DNA of 64,000 bases from Sulfitobacter mediterraneus (GCF_003054325.1 NZ_QBKU01000007.1:1-64000), one strand, 5' to 3'. Counted from the first letter of the stretch, positions 1 to 8,466 are shown. Notes: a model not told the origin generated them from the sequence alone. Numbers and translations: made by a program.

Positions 1-9
1 CTTTCTCAT
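1..9 (-). CDS. Start of a further leftward gene (partial)
   Basis: On the minus strand an ATG at 9-7 is followed by AGA AAG before the window ends. A strong ribosome-binding site (GAGGAG) lies 6-7 bases upstream. This suggests one more gene of the chemotaxis operon begins here and continues beyond the edge. Only three codons are visible, so the product cannot be named. Confidence 0.35.
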
Positions 10-88
10 CGTCCACTCCTCGGTGGTTACGATGAGCAACAAACCCTCTCTTAGCAAATGACACTATTTGGACCCATAAGCGCTGACT

Positions 89-409
89 TCAGACATTCAT
101 GCCCAGTTTTTTGCCGTGATCGATGATTTGTTGTTCGGCGCGCCCCGTGATTAACACAAAACCTACCCCCTTGGTCTGCGGTGTCGCCCGCAAGTACTGC
201 AGCAATTGCAGCCCGTCCATTTCAGGCATGTTGTAATCTGAAATCACCAAATGCGCCGGCTTGCTGGCCAGCGCATGTAATGCCTGTTTGCCGTTCTCTG
301 CAGTCGCCACATTGCGCACGCCAAAACCATCGAGCGCTTGGGTGATGAGACCTCTGCTGGTTGACATATCGTCTACCACCATGATGCGGATCTGGTCGCG
401 CAGCGCCAT
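89..409 (-). CDS. CheY-like receiver protein lacking its C-terminus
   Basis: A 106-residue response-regulator receiver domain of the CheY type, last visible full gene of the leftward chemotaxis operon. The acidic pair (VVDDMSTSRG), the phospho-acceptor Asp (ISDYNMPEMDG) and the conserved Thr (LITGRAE) are present. The protein stops at LGMNV, just where CheY proteins continue with a beta-strand and the conserved Lys-Pro (KPF) plus the last helix. That Lys, which helps phosphoryl signalling, is absent, and the family is usually about 120 residues. Neither alternative frame downstream restores a KPF motif, so this looks like a real truncation rather than a simple one-base error. It may be nonfunctional or act as a phosphate sink without output; I favour decay, because cheA upstream is also broken. 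Confidence 0.75.
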   Translation of the reverse strand: MALRDQIRIMVVDDMSTSRGLITQALDGFGVRNVATAENGKQALHALASKPAHLVISDYNMPEMDGLQLLQYLRATPQTKGVGFVLITGRAEQQIIDHGKKLGMNV

Positions 410-451
410 AAGTCTATTCCTTGTTCAATCGTTACCCAGCCGGGCGGTGTT

Positions 452-1303
452 TCACTGCGGTAAAGGCCGATAGGTTGTCGGGCCAATGCATTCAAATCCA
501 AACTTTTCCGGCTCCGCGATCCGTTCAGAATGGCCAAGAAACAAAAGGCCATCCGGATGCAACACTTCGAGAAATCTGGGCCAAAGTTGCTCTTGCGTCT
601 CCGCATCAAAGTAGATCACCACGTTCCTGCAAAAGATTACGTCAAACTTGGTGCGGATGGGCCATTGACCCAGTAAATTAAGGGCATTGAATTGAATCAA
701 TTGGCGCGTTGATGGAGCAACGGAATAGTGTTTCTCGCCATTCGCTTCAGTAGTGACGTTAAAATACTTGCTGCGCATTTCAGTCGTCACCCCGCGCATG
801 AACCGCTGCGGGTATTTTGCGTCCCGCGCAAACTGGACCACATTCTGATCGATGTCCGTCGCCAGGATTTTCAGGTCAAGCTTTGACAGATCCGGCGCCC
901 GTTCCGCGAGTGTGATCGCGGCAGACAGGGCCTCTTGCCCGTTTGAGCACCCCGCCGACCAAATGCGCATCCGCCCCCCGGCGCGCAGGGCTGCGGCGCG
1001 GGCATCGAACAGGTCAGCCAATTGATCAAAATGATGCGCTTCTCTGAAAAAATGCGAAACATTGGTGGTCAATGCTGAAATCAAATGCCGACGTTCCGAT
1101 CGACCAGCATCGGACTTTAGAACCGCGCAATAGGCGGCGAAATCGTCCAGTTTGAGAGCTCGCAACCGGTGACGCAGGCGAGACTGGATCATCGAGGTCT
1201 TTTCTTCAACCAGGGTCAATCCACTTTCCTGATATGCCAAGTCAGCGATTGATCGAAAACTGTCCGGATCAAGTGCAACTTCGCTATGGGCCAAAGCGAT
1301 CAT
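452..1303 (-). CDS. cheR: Chemotaxis protein methyltransferase CheR
   Basis: Transfers methyl groups from S-adenosylmethionine to glutamates of chemoreceptors in the cytoplasm, setting adaptation. The 283 residues show the all-alpha N-terminal domain (about 10-85, with the usual ITTN-like motif as LTTNVSHFFRE), then the methyltransferase domain with the SAM motif IWSAGCSNGQEALSAA near residues 115-130 and the FCRNVVIYF motif near 225. Length matches the family. Its start overlaps the stop of cheW by four bases (ATGA), so the two are translationally coupled. The gene itself is intact although cheA in the same operon is not. Confidence 0.93.
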   Translation of the reverse strand: MIALAHSEVALDPDSFRSIADLAYQESGLTLVEEKTSMIQSRLRHRLRALKLDDFAAYCAVLKSDAGRSERRHLISALTTNVSHFFREAHHFDQLADLFDARAAALRAGGRMRIWSAGCSNGQEALSAAITLAERAPDLSKLDLKILATDIDQNVVQFARDAKYPQRFMRGVTTEMRSKYFNVTTEANGEKHYSVAPSTRQLIQFNALNLLGQWPIRTKFDVIFCRNVVIYFDAETQEQLWPRFLEVLHPDGLLFLGHSERIAEPEKFGFECIGPTTYRPLPQ

Positions 1304-1758
1304 GCCGCTGCGCTCTCGGTGTCATTGATGGTTGCGGCAAGGTCCAATACGCGGATCATCCGGTCGTCAATCAGGGTCAGCGCATTAACAACACCATTGG
1401 CCGTACCCGATGACAATTCAGGCGGCGGCTGCAAATCATCCGAGGTGAGCGCGATGATATCAGAAACCGCATCCACCAGAAGGCCGGTCATGGTCTCTTC
1501 ATGCTTGACCACAATGATCACGTTGCGGTCGTTCTGTTCACGGGCCGCGAGGCCAAGCCGTTGTGCAAGATCCATAACGGGAAGTACGGTGCCGCGCAGA
1601 TTGATCACGCCTTTCATGAATTTCGGCGCATGTGGCAGCGGGGTTGCGCGGGTCCAGCCGCGGATCTCTCTGACAGACATGATATCAAGAGAATATTCCT
1701 GATCAGCCAGTTGAAATGTCAAAAGCTCAATAGATTGAGGGCTTTGTGTATCGGTCAT
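1300..1758 (-). CDS. cheW: Chemotaxis coupling protein CheW
   Basis: Scaffold that links chemoreceptors to the kinase CheA. The 152-residue protein is a single CheW/SH3-like domain, with the typical opening (LTFQLADQEYSLDI) and the KGVINLRGTVLPVMDL core near residue 55. The length is normal. It begins four bases before the end of cheA (ATGA overlap) and ends overlapping cheR. The frame is intact. With cheA interrupted upstream, its expression would rely on translation of the cheA 3' part or on another ribosome entry. Confidence 0.92.
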   Translation of the reverse strand: MTDTQSPQSIELLTFQLADQEYSLDIMSVREIRGWTRATPLPHAPKFMKGVINLRGTVLPVMDLAQRLGLAAREQNDRNVIIVVKHEETMTGLLVDAVSDIIALTSDDLQPPPELSSGTANGVVNALTLIDDRMIRVLDLAATINDTESAAA

Positions 1759-3964
1759 GCTGGAACTCCTGCGTCTGAGCTGGTTTGCGACAAACCGGGT
1801 TTGGGGATGGCCGTGCTGATGATGTCAGAAGGGTCGAGGATCAGTGCAATTTGGCCGTCACCAAGGATGGTCGCCGCGGCAATGCCCGGTGCACGATAAA
1901 AGCTCTCGTCCAGGCCTTTGATCACCACTTGCCGCTGATCAAGGATGTTATCGATCAAAAGCGCGGCGTTGGTTTCATCTTCGTTGGCAATCAACAACAC
2001 CACGGAGCCCTCAAAATCGTCCAAGGGGGGGCGGTAGCCAAGCGCCGCACCCAGATCAAACAAAGGGACAAAACCACTGCGCACGCGCACCACGTTGCGC
2101 CCTGGACGCACCATTTCCACATCTCCGCGCTGCAACGTCAATGTCTCGATCACCAGGTTGAGCGGCAGCACCAGGGTTTCTTCGGCCACCTCAATGACCA
2201 TACCATCCAGAACGGCGAGCGTGAGCGGCAAGGAGATAGAAAATGTCGTGCCTTGGCCGGGCAAAGAGGTTGTCGTAATGCGCCCGCCCAATGCTTGGAT
2301 AGAGGTCCGCACCACATCCATGCCAACCCCGCGGCCGGACAGGTTTGAAACCGTGGCAGCGGCGGAAAACCCAGGTAAAAACAAAAGGTTGTCAATCTCT
2401 GTGTCGGTGAGATTGCTGTCTGGCGGGATTAGCCCCTTGTCAATGGCGAGTTGCAGCACTTTGGGCCGAGCAATGCCCGCGCCATCGTCGGCGATCTCGA
2501 TCACGACGCGCCTGGAGCGATGGGCGGCGCTGAGGTTGACTTTACCTTGGGCGGGTTTGCCGGCGGCCAGTCGTTCCTCTTTGGTTTCAAGGCCATGATC
2601 GACCGCGTTGCGGATCATATGGGTCAAGGGATCAGCCAGTCGTTCGATCACGGTTTTGTCGACTTCGGTTGCCTCACCTGTGGTGACCAGCCTTACGTCT
2701 TTTTCAACGGCGGCTGAGGCTTCCCGGACAATGCGGGACATGCGTTGGAATAGGGATTTGACCGGTTGCGCACGGATCATCATAACGCTGTCTTGAATAT
2801 CGCGGGTGAGACGCTGAAACTCTTCCAGACCGCTCATCGCGTCCGAATGGGGTGACAAACCCGAATGTTCGAGACTTTGGCTGAGCATTGCCTGATTGAT
2901 CACCAACTCCCCTACCAGGTTTACCAACCGTTCAATGCGGTCCAGATCGACGCGCACCACTGATTTTGCAGCGGTAGGTGCCGTGGCTTGGGCGGGTTGA
3001 GTAGGCGCAGCGACTGTAGAAACAGGATCGTCAACAGGTGCTGATGGGGCCGGTGTCACCTCAATTGGGGTCTGCGGCAATGTTTCTCGGTGTTCAGCCA
3101 TCGTGGGTTCAACTGGGGGCAGATCTGGAAGTGGCGGCAGGTCGCGGCTATCCGGCTCGCCCTGCTTTTTGATGTCGAGTTGGCACAGCCCTTCTACGAA
3201 TTCAAAGATCGAGACTATTTCGCTTTCTTCGACATCCGTTTGAAGGATCACTGTCCAGCTGAGGTGGGGAACATCGGGGCGCAGTTGATCAAGGGGGGGA
3301 GCCGGCTGCTGTCACATGTGACTTTGGCGGTGCCAAGCTGCTGTAGATTGCGCAGCAGCGTTGCAGGTTCATTGCCTGTGTCAAACAGGTCGGCCTGCGG
3401 CGCAAAGGTGATCTCATAGGTCGTTGTCACAGAACCGAGGTCGAGAGGTGGCAGGGCGTCCAGATCAGGCAGGTCTGCGGTACCGTCAACTGGTAAATCC
3501 AGATCAAGGGACAGGCCCATTGGTTGAAATTCAATGTCCTCTTCGGAGGTGCCGGATACCGGGCCAGTGTCGCCAAGGAAGGCATCAAGAGCCTTCAACA
3601 GAACTTCGGTTTCTTCATCGGGCAGCGGGTCATTGTCGCGGCTGATCCGGACAAGATCGGAGAGGTGATCAGCGGCTTGAAAGAAGACTTTGAGTGCCTC
3701 GGTTTCGACCTGCAATCGGCCTGCGCGGACTTCGTCCAAAACCGTTTCATAGCGGTGGGCAAAATGAACCAGGCCTTCGAGGCCGAATGCGCCCGCGCCA
3801 CCTTTGATCGAATGCACCGCGCGGAATACAACGTTGATGGTCTAGTTGTCCGCAGCGCCGTCATCCATTAATTGCAGGCCATCTTGCAGCGCCTCAAGCA
3901 ATTCCTCGCTTTCGATGAAGAACGAGGCGCGGATTTCGGCCATTGGATCGTTATCTACGGTCAT
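1755..3964 (-). pseudogene. cheA: Chemotaxis histidine kinase cheA, broken by a stop codon and a frameshift
   Basis: CheA autophosphorylates and passes phosphate to CheY and CheB. The full frame would start at the ATG at 3964 (GGAGG upstream) and encode about 735 residues. Two lesions interrupt it. After 40 codons there is an in-frame TAG at 3844-3842; the downstream residues TINVVFRAVHSIKGGAGAFG continue the Hpt domain with its phospho-His. At about 3291-3297 a run of seven G (C on the coding strand) shifts the frame; one extra base would join SRLPP directly to LDQLRPDVPHLSW and the P2 domain. The rest (to 1755) is complete: P3 dimerisation, kinase boxes HMIRNAVDHGLE, DDGAGI and GRGVGMDVV, and the CheW-like P5. 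Two independent lesions argue against one sequencing error, though the homopolymer alone would be suspect. I infer no full-length CheA is made. Confidence 0.88.
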
Positions 3965-3973
3965 CCCTGCCTC

Positions 3974-4339
3974 CTATCCCGCAACCATTTGCAGCGCTTT
4001 GACCAGTTTTACCGGGTCAAAAGGTTTTACAATCCAACCGGTTGCACCTGCCACGCGGGCGCGTTGCTTCAATTCCGGGGCAGCCTCTGTTGTGAGTACC
4101 AGAATGGGGGTGGAGCGGTGTTTTTCCTGCCCGCGCACAGCATCGATAAAACCAAAACCATCCATGCGCGGCATGTTGATGTCGGTGATGATCGCGTCCG
4201 GGGTGATGCCATCCAAGACCTCGACACCATGCACGCCATCATCGGCGGTATGAACGGTAAATCCAGAGGGCAGCAGGGCCAGGCGGATCATGTCCCGCAT
4301 CGTGCGGCTGTCGTCCACGGCGAGAATTTCAAGGGTCAT
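3974..4339 (-). CDS. cheY: Chemotaxis response regulator CheY
   Basis: Single receiver domain of 121 residues that would carry the phosphoryl signal from CheA to the flagellar motor. All key residues are present: the acidic pair in AVDDSRTMR, phospho-acceptor Asp in ITDINMPRMDG, Thr in LVLTTEA, and Lys in IVKPFDP. I choose the ATG at 4339 because it overlaps the upstream stop (ATGA) and has GGAGGG six bases before it; an in-frame ATG lies two codons upstream at 4345. It is followed by cheA, whose start lies 9 bases beyond its stop. Unlike the second CheY-like gene of this operon it is complete. Confidence 0.9.
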   Translation of the reverse strand: MTLEILAVDDSRTMRDMIRLALLPSGFTVHTADDGVHGVEVLDGITPDAIITDINMPRMDGFGFIDAVRGQEKHRSTPILVLTTEAAPELKQRARVAGATGWIVKPFDPVKLVKALQMVAG

Positions 4340-4611
4340 GCGCATCCCTCCACAATCAGTTCGGGCGTCATGCCCATGGCGGCCATTTGGGCCAGAACCT
4401 GATCACTGGTGTTTGATATCTGAAAATCATGGTTGTTATCCCGCGCACTGCGCGCGGCCGCGATGAGCGTTTGCAGGCACAATGCGCCAATAGACGTGAC
4501 GCTGGTCATATCAACCTGCACATCCTGACCGTCACAGCGCAAAAGCGAAGCATGAAGGCCGGGCGCCGCTGTGACATCGAGTTTTCCATCGGGGCAAAGC
4601 GGTTCAGTCAC
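4336..4611 (-). CDS. STAS-domain protein of the chemotaxis operon
   Basis: Small STAS (anti-sigma-antagonist-like) domain, about 91 residues, first gene of the leftward chemotaxis operon. The motif DVQVDMTSVTSIGALCLQTL is the STAS beta-strand and helix, though the usual phospho-Ser position is not clearly kept. Such proteins open chemotaxis operons in related bacteria; their role there is not well known. The start is uncertain: GTG at 4611 fits the family length, while TTG at 4641 and GTG at 4626 are in frame. An ATG with a good GGAG at 4649 lies in another frame and stops after 14 codons, which may mark a frameshift at the 5' end in keeping with decay of the operon. Confidence 0.65.
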   Translation of the reverse strand: MTEPLCPDGKLDVTAAPGLHASLLRCDGQDVQVDMTSVTSIGALCLQTLIAAARSARDNNHDFQISNTSDQVLAQMAAMGMTPELIVEGCA

Positions 4612-4700
4612 AAAGCACCGGGTCACAAATTGACACTGCAATACACATAAAAGAACGCTCCACTTTGGGGTCGGGTCAGAACCTTCTAGAGGGCGGTGCG

Positions 4701-4715
4701 TTAATACCGGGTTAC
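4701..4715. promoter_or_regulatory. Candidate CtrA-type site upstream of the chemotaxis operon
   Basis: TTAA, seven bases, TTAC: seven of eight matches to the alphaproteobacterial CtrA full site TTAA-N7-TTAA. It lies about 90 bases upstream of the STAS gene and 130 bases before the divergent MFS gene. CtrA is known to control motility and chemotaxis in this order. A match of this length can occur by chance. Confidence 0.3.
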
Positions 4716-4841
4716 CGGTTTTGCGGTTTCGTGGAATTCATTCATGCAGGGGTGATTGGATGGCAGCCAATGCGCATCATTCGGATCGGTCACACAGCCA
4801 AGGTCACATAAGGTCGGCTCAGGATTATCTGAGGACGATTT

Positions 4842-6056
4842 ATGAAAACCGCTGTCACCACTTTAACCCGCGCGGCTGCTGCCTTGCATTTTGCAGACCA
4901 AATGGCACTTGTTGCCGTGCCTATTTTGGCTGCCTTGGTGTTTGAAGCCACTGCACAGACCATTGGTTTGCTCGTGGCGTGCCAGTCATTGGCGCATTTG
5001 TTGGGCTCTTTGCCTTTTGGGTTGTTGGTGGATCGCCATGACCTGCGCCGTTTGGCGTTGGTTTCGGTTGGGGTTTCTGTGGTTGGAGCGGCTGGCGCTG
5101 CGGCGGGCATTGCGTTTGAGACGTTGCTGCTGTTTGGCGCCTCCATCACTTTGGCCGGATTTGGCGTTGTGCTGTTTGGCCTGTCTGCTTTGTCGATTTT
5201 GCCACGCGCAGAGCCTGTTTCGGCGCTGGCCGCTGCCAATGCGCGGATTGAATTACCGCGCGCGTTCAACGCCTTTTTGGTGCCGCTGGCGGTGGGAGTG
5301 ATTGCAACAGGCGATAGCGCGCTGTGGCTGTTTCCGCTGGCGGTTCTGGTCCTGATCTGGGGGATGCAACAGCTGCGCGGTTTGCCTTATTTCGAAGCAC
5401 GGAAACTGACAGAGCAACTGAGCCTTATCAAGCAATTGCGCGACGGTGTTCACTTTGTTGCTGGGCATTCCTTACTGTTGTCCGTGGCGCTTTGTGCGAT
5501 CTTCTGGAACTTTGCATTTGCCGCGCTTTTGGTGGCAATGGTTCCAGCTGTTCAAACGCTTTTTGAGGCGCCTGCCGGAGCCTTCGGGATTGCGATGGCC
5601 TTCCTTGGCTTGGGCGGGTTTCTGGGCACATGGACGATCCGCCGGATCGGCGCATGGGTGCGCCCGAACATTGTGCTGTTGTTTGGTCCGGGCAGTTCTG
5701 CGCTTGCCATGATCGTGGTCTATACCGCCGCGCAGGCGCAGGCCATCGTGCCCCTCTATATCGGGTTTTTCTTTGTCGGGTTTGGACCTGCGATGTGGTT
5801 GATTGCGCAAAACTCATTGCGGCAGGTGGTGGCGCCGCCGCAGATGTTGGGCCGGATCAACGCGGTAATCCAGACGGCGATCTATGGTGTGCGGCCGATC
5901 GGGGCGCTGGTGGCGGGGACGGTGGTCGGCGCATTGGGGCCGCAGGTTGGATTGGCATTGGCGCTTGCGGCGTTTGCCCTGTCCTTTGCCGCATGTCTGT
6001 TCAGCGGCTTGCGGCGGGTCACCAGTTTTGCGGCGCTGGCAGGTGAGGCGGCATAA
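4842..6056 (+). CDS. Major facilitator superfamily transporter
   Basis: Inner-membrane secondary transporter of 404 residues with about twelve hydrophobic segments in two halves. The loop between the second and third segments carries the MFS signature in the form GLLVDRHDLRRLA near residues 60-75. It resembles MFS efflux pumps of the MFS_1/enterobactin-exporter type, but nothing in the sequence fixes the substrate. The ATG at 4842 has GAGGACG about 4 bases upstream. The gene stands alone, divergent from the chemotaxis operon and convergent with the C1 operon. Function beyond transport is unknown. Confidence 0.8.
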   Translation: MKTAVTTLTRAAAALHFADQMALVAVPILAALVFEATAQTIGLLVACQSLAHLLGSLPFGLLVDRHDLRRLALVSVGVSVVGAAGAAAGIAFETLLLFGASITLAGFGVVLFGLSALSILPRAEPVSALAAANARIELPRAFNAFLVPLAVGVIATGDSALWLFPLAVLVLIWGMQQLRGLPYFEARKLTEQLSLIKQLRDGVHFVAGHSLLLSVALCAIFWNFAFAALLVAMVPAVQTLFEAPAGAFGIAMAFLGLGGFLGTWTIRRIGAWVRPNIVLLFGPGSSALAMIVVYTAAQAQAIVPLYIGFFFVGFGPAMWLIAQNSLRQVVAPPQMLGRINAVIQTAIYGVRPIGALVAGTVVGALGPQVGLALALAAFALSFAACLFSGLRRVTSFAALAGEAA

Positions 6057-6061
6057 GACAC

Positions 6062-6092
6062 AAAAAAGGCCCCCTGCGAAAACAGAGGGCCC
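6062..6092 (-). terminator. Rho-independent terminator between convergent genes
   Basis: A GGCCC...GGGCC stem with an inner CTG/CAG extension and a short A-rich loop sits between two convergent genes. On the minus strand it is followed by six U, ending the C1/folate operon; on the plus strand a weaker T-rich stretch follows. Confidence 0.75.
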
Positions 6093-6113
6093 TTTGCAGT
6101 CTTTTCAATCCGA

Positions 6114-7196
6114 TCAAGCGCGGCGGCGACGGCCGCCAACGCGGGCTGCGCGGCCGCGGCCTTCTTGACCGGCTTTGGGCGCAACCTTGTTAAATTCAAT
6201 CCACGCCCCGCCATGAGGGTCACGGTCGAACAAGAAGTTGGCGGCGCGGATTGCTTCCATTTCCTTGCCCGCACGCGGCAGGGTGGACCCCATGCCAAAG
6301 AGCTGCACAAAGGCTTCGTCATCCATGCCCTCGGGCAGAACCACACCAAGCGCGGCCAGTTCGGCCTTCTTCTCTTCGATCTTCTTGGCGTTCACCGGCA
6401 GACCAACAGGGTTCATAATTGCCGAGGTCATGCCCGCGCCCATTGCCATTGGCAAAAAGGCGTTGTTGATGCCGTGACGGTTGGGCAAGCCAAAGCTGAT
6501 GTTGGAGGCACCGCAAGTGGTGTTCACGCCCAGCTCTTCGCGCAGACGGCGGACGAGGGTAAAGACCTGATGCCCGGCTGTCGCCATCGCACCGATGGGC
6601 ATCACCAGCGGGTCCACAACGATGTCATGGGCAGGAATGCCGTGATCCGCCGCACGCTCGACAATCAGTTTCGCAACCGCAAAGCGCACATCCGGGTCTT
6701 CGGAAATGCCAGTGTCGTCGTTCGAGATTGCGACAACAGGCACGTTGTATTTCTTGACCAGCGGCAGAACCATTTCCAGCCGTTCTTCTTCGCCGGTGAC
6801 GGAGTTCAGCAGCGGACGGCCTTCACAAGCCTGCAGGCCGGCTTCAAGCGCGCCGGGTACGGAGCTGTCGATGCAGATGGGCGTGTCGGTCACAGCCTGC
6901 ACACGTTTGATCATTTCTGGCATCAGCATCGGCTCGACAAAGTTGTTGTCGGCGTAACGTGGATCTTCGGCCATTTTGTTGGAAAAGACCGCGCCGGAGT
7001 TCACATCCAGCACTGTGGCACCGGCGTTTGCCTGTGCAATAGCGTCAAATTCGACACGGCTGTAGTCGCCGCGCTCCAGCTCTTCTGCCAGGATTTTGCG
7101 GCCCGTCGGGTTGATCCGTTCCCCGATGACGCAGAATGGCTCTTCAAAGCCGATGACGGCTGTTTTGGTTTTGGATTCGACAATCGTGCGTGTCAT
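6114..7196 (-). CDS. Methyltetrahydrofolate:corrinoid methyltransferase family protein
   Basis: Pterin-binding TIM-barrel enzyme (360 residues) that moves a methyl group between tetrahydrofolate and a corrinoid. The family motif GERINPTGR is at residues 26-34 and the pterin-site strands ATVLDVNSGA, ICIDSSVPGAL and TTCGASNISFGLPNR follow in order. The C-terminus ends in an Arg/Gly-rich tail (GRAARVGGRRRRA). It is the last gene of a three-gene leftward operon with a Virulence_fact protein and a MetF-like reductase, a grouping seen in alphaproteobacteria that process methylated amines. No corrinoid protein or MttB-type methyltransferase is next to it here, so the methyl donor must be encoded elsewhere. 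SD AAAGGA is well placed before the ATG. Confidence 0.85.
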   Translation of the reverse strand: MTRTIVESKTKTAVIGFEEPFCVIGERINPTGRKILAEELERGDYSRVEFDAIAQANAGATVLDVNSGAVFSNKMAEDPRYADNNFVEPMLMPEMIKRVQAVTDTPICIDSSVPGALEAGLQACEGRPLLNSVTGEEERLEMVLPLVKKYNVPVVAISNDDTGISEDPDVRFAVAKLIVERAADHGIPAHDIVVDPLVMPIGAMATAGHQVFTLVRRLREELGVNTTCGASNISFGLPNRHGINNAFLPMAMGAGMTSAIMNPVGLPVNAKKIEEKKAELAALGVVLPEGMDDEAFVQLFGMGSTLPRAGKEMEAIRAANFLFDRDPHGGAWIEFNKVAPKAGQEGRGRAARVGGRRRRA

Positions 7197-7208
7197 TGGG
7201 TTGGTCCT

Positions 7209-8138
7209 TTAGTCGGCGTTGGCAGGAACGGCAGAAGCGCCGCCATTTTCCTGGGCCCATGTGGCATTTGTCTTGATCCCGCCAAGCGGGAAGAAGTGCA
7301 CATGAGTGATGTTGAAATCGGGGTTGGCGGCCTTGTGCGCGGCCAATGTGTTGATCACATCGGTCGGCTCATAGGGCAGCAAGAGTTTGGTCACGTCCAT
7401 CGCGCGCTTTTGCAAAACCTTCAGGGATGGGCCAACACCGCAGGCGATGGCAAATTTGATCAGGGTTTGCAGCTTGGCCGGACCGGCGATGCCGATGTGA
7501 ACGGGCAGGGTGATCCCGGCCTCGCGCAGGTCGTCCGCCCATTTGATGATCGGATCTGCATCAAAGGCAAACTGGGTTGCCAGTGCCATCTCGGCATCTG
7601 TGCGGGTCTGGAAATCGTTCTTCCATTTCAACGCAGCGTCCACGTTTGTGGTGCTGCCGTCGCTGTCAATGTCGCGGTTGCCTTCGGGGTGGCCGGCAAC
7701 GTGCAGGCGCTCAAACCCTGCCTCATCAAAAAGGCCGGTTTCCAACAGCTGCATGGAATCGGAGAAATCACCATGGGGAGAGGCCACGCCGCCCGCCAGC
7801 AACAATGCCTGTTTCACATCCGCTTCGCCCTGGTAGCGGGAAATCCAGTCTGCCAGCGTCGCCTTGTCCTTGATGATCCGCGCGGGGAAGTGCGGCATCA
7901 CCTTGAAGCCGCCCTCGTTCAGGCGTTTTGCGGTGGCAACCATATCTTCGATGGGTGTGCCTTCGATATGGGCGATATAGACGCGGGTCTCGGCGGGCAG
8001 CAGGTCGCGGAAATCTTCGACTTTCTCGGCGGTGCGCGGCATCACCTCGATCGAATAATCCTTGAGCAGGGCCTCAACCTCGGGGGAGGTCGTGGTTGGG
8101 GCAGATGTGTCTTTGCGGCGGAAATTGAGCAGAGCCAT
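7209..8138 (-). CDS. Methylenetetrahydrofolate reductase-like protein
   Basis: MetF-like TIM-barrel flavoenzyme family, about 309 residues, expected to interconvert methylene- and methyl-tetrahydrofolate. Recognisable stretches are YIAHIEGTPIEDMVATAKRL, QALLLAGGVASPHGDF, and the substrate-site region TQFAFDADPIIKWADDLREAGITLPVHIGIAGPA. I choose the ATG at 8138 (MALLNFRRKD) since GGATA lies six bases upstream and it clears the previous gene; in-frame ATGs at 8156 and 8192 would overlap or crowd it. Twelve bases separate it from the methyltransferase downstream. It is more diverged than housekeeping MetF, and I infer a role in oxidising methyl-THF from demethylation. Confidence 0.82.
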   Translation of the reverse strand: MALLNFRRKDTSAPTTTSPEVEALLKDYSIEVMPRTAEKVEDFRDLLPAETRVYIAHIEGTPIEDMVATAKRLNEGGFKVMPHFPARIIKDKATLADWISRYQGEADVKQALLLAGGVASPHGDFSDSMQLLETGLFDEAGFERLHVAGHPEGNRDIDSDGSTTNVDAALKWKNDFQTRTDAEMALATQFAFDADPIIKWADDLREAGITLPVHIGIAGPAKLQTLIKFAIACGVGPSLKVLQKRAMDVTKLLLPYEPTDVINTLAAHKAANPDFNITHVHFFPLGGIKTNATWAQENGGASAVPANAD

Positions 8139-8169
8139 GAGTTTATCCTTGAACATGGGAAGCCGGACC

Positions 8170-8466
8170 TTAGGCCCAGCCGTCGTTGTCAATCAGCGCC
8201 TTGATGCGGGCGCGGTCATATTCGCTGTCCAGCCGTTCGGCCTCGGAATCTGCAACTTCGGCATCGCTGCCTTCGACGGTGAATGGCGCCGCTTTGCGCC
8301 ATTCGGCCAGATAGGCATCGGTGTCTTCGGCGCCCACTTTCATGGCTGCGCGGTCGATCGCCTGCTCAAACCGTTCCGGCAAAGCACGCTTTTCCCCGCG
8401 GCGGCCTTTTCCGACAATCACCTGCGCCGGAATATCCCGCCAATATACGATTGTGACCTCTGGCAT
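8170..8466 (-). CDS. Virulence_fact-family small protein
   Basis: 98-residue soluble protein starting MPEVTIVYWRDIPAQVIVGKGRRGEKRALP, which matches the conserved N-terminal block of the family named Virulence_fact (PF13769, as I recall it). The biochemical role of the family is unknown; the name is historical. It heads the operon, with AAGGAACG before the ATG, and is followed 31 bases later by the MetF-like gene. Its repeated linkage to folate-dependent methyl-transfer genes suggests an accessory role in C1 metabolism; this is inference. Confidence 0.8.
   Translation of the reverse strand: MPEVTIVYWRDIPAQVIVGKGRRGEKRALPERFEQAIDRAAMKVGAEDTDAYLAEWRKAAPFTVEGSDAEVADSEAERLDSEYDRARIKALIDNDGWA

Noticed and set aside
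3291-3297. Homopolymer in cheA as a phase-variation switch
   Set aside because: The separate amber codon would keep cheA off whatever the run length, so switching has no clear effect; recorded as a lesion instead.
6165-8204. 679-codon rightward open frame opposite the C1/folate operon
   Set aside because: It lies wholly antisense to two well-supported genes, has no recognisable domain and an amino-acid mix rich in His/Gly/Gln typical of a shadow frame in GC-rich DNA.
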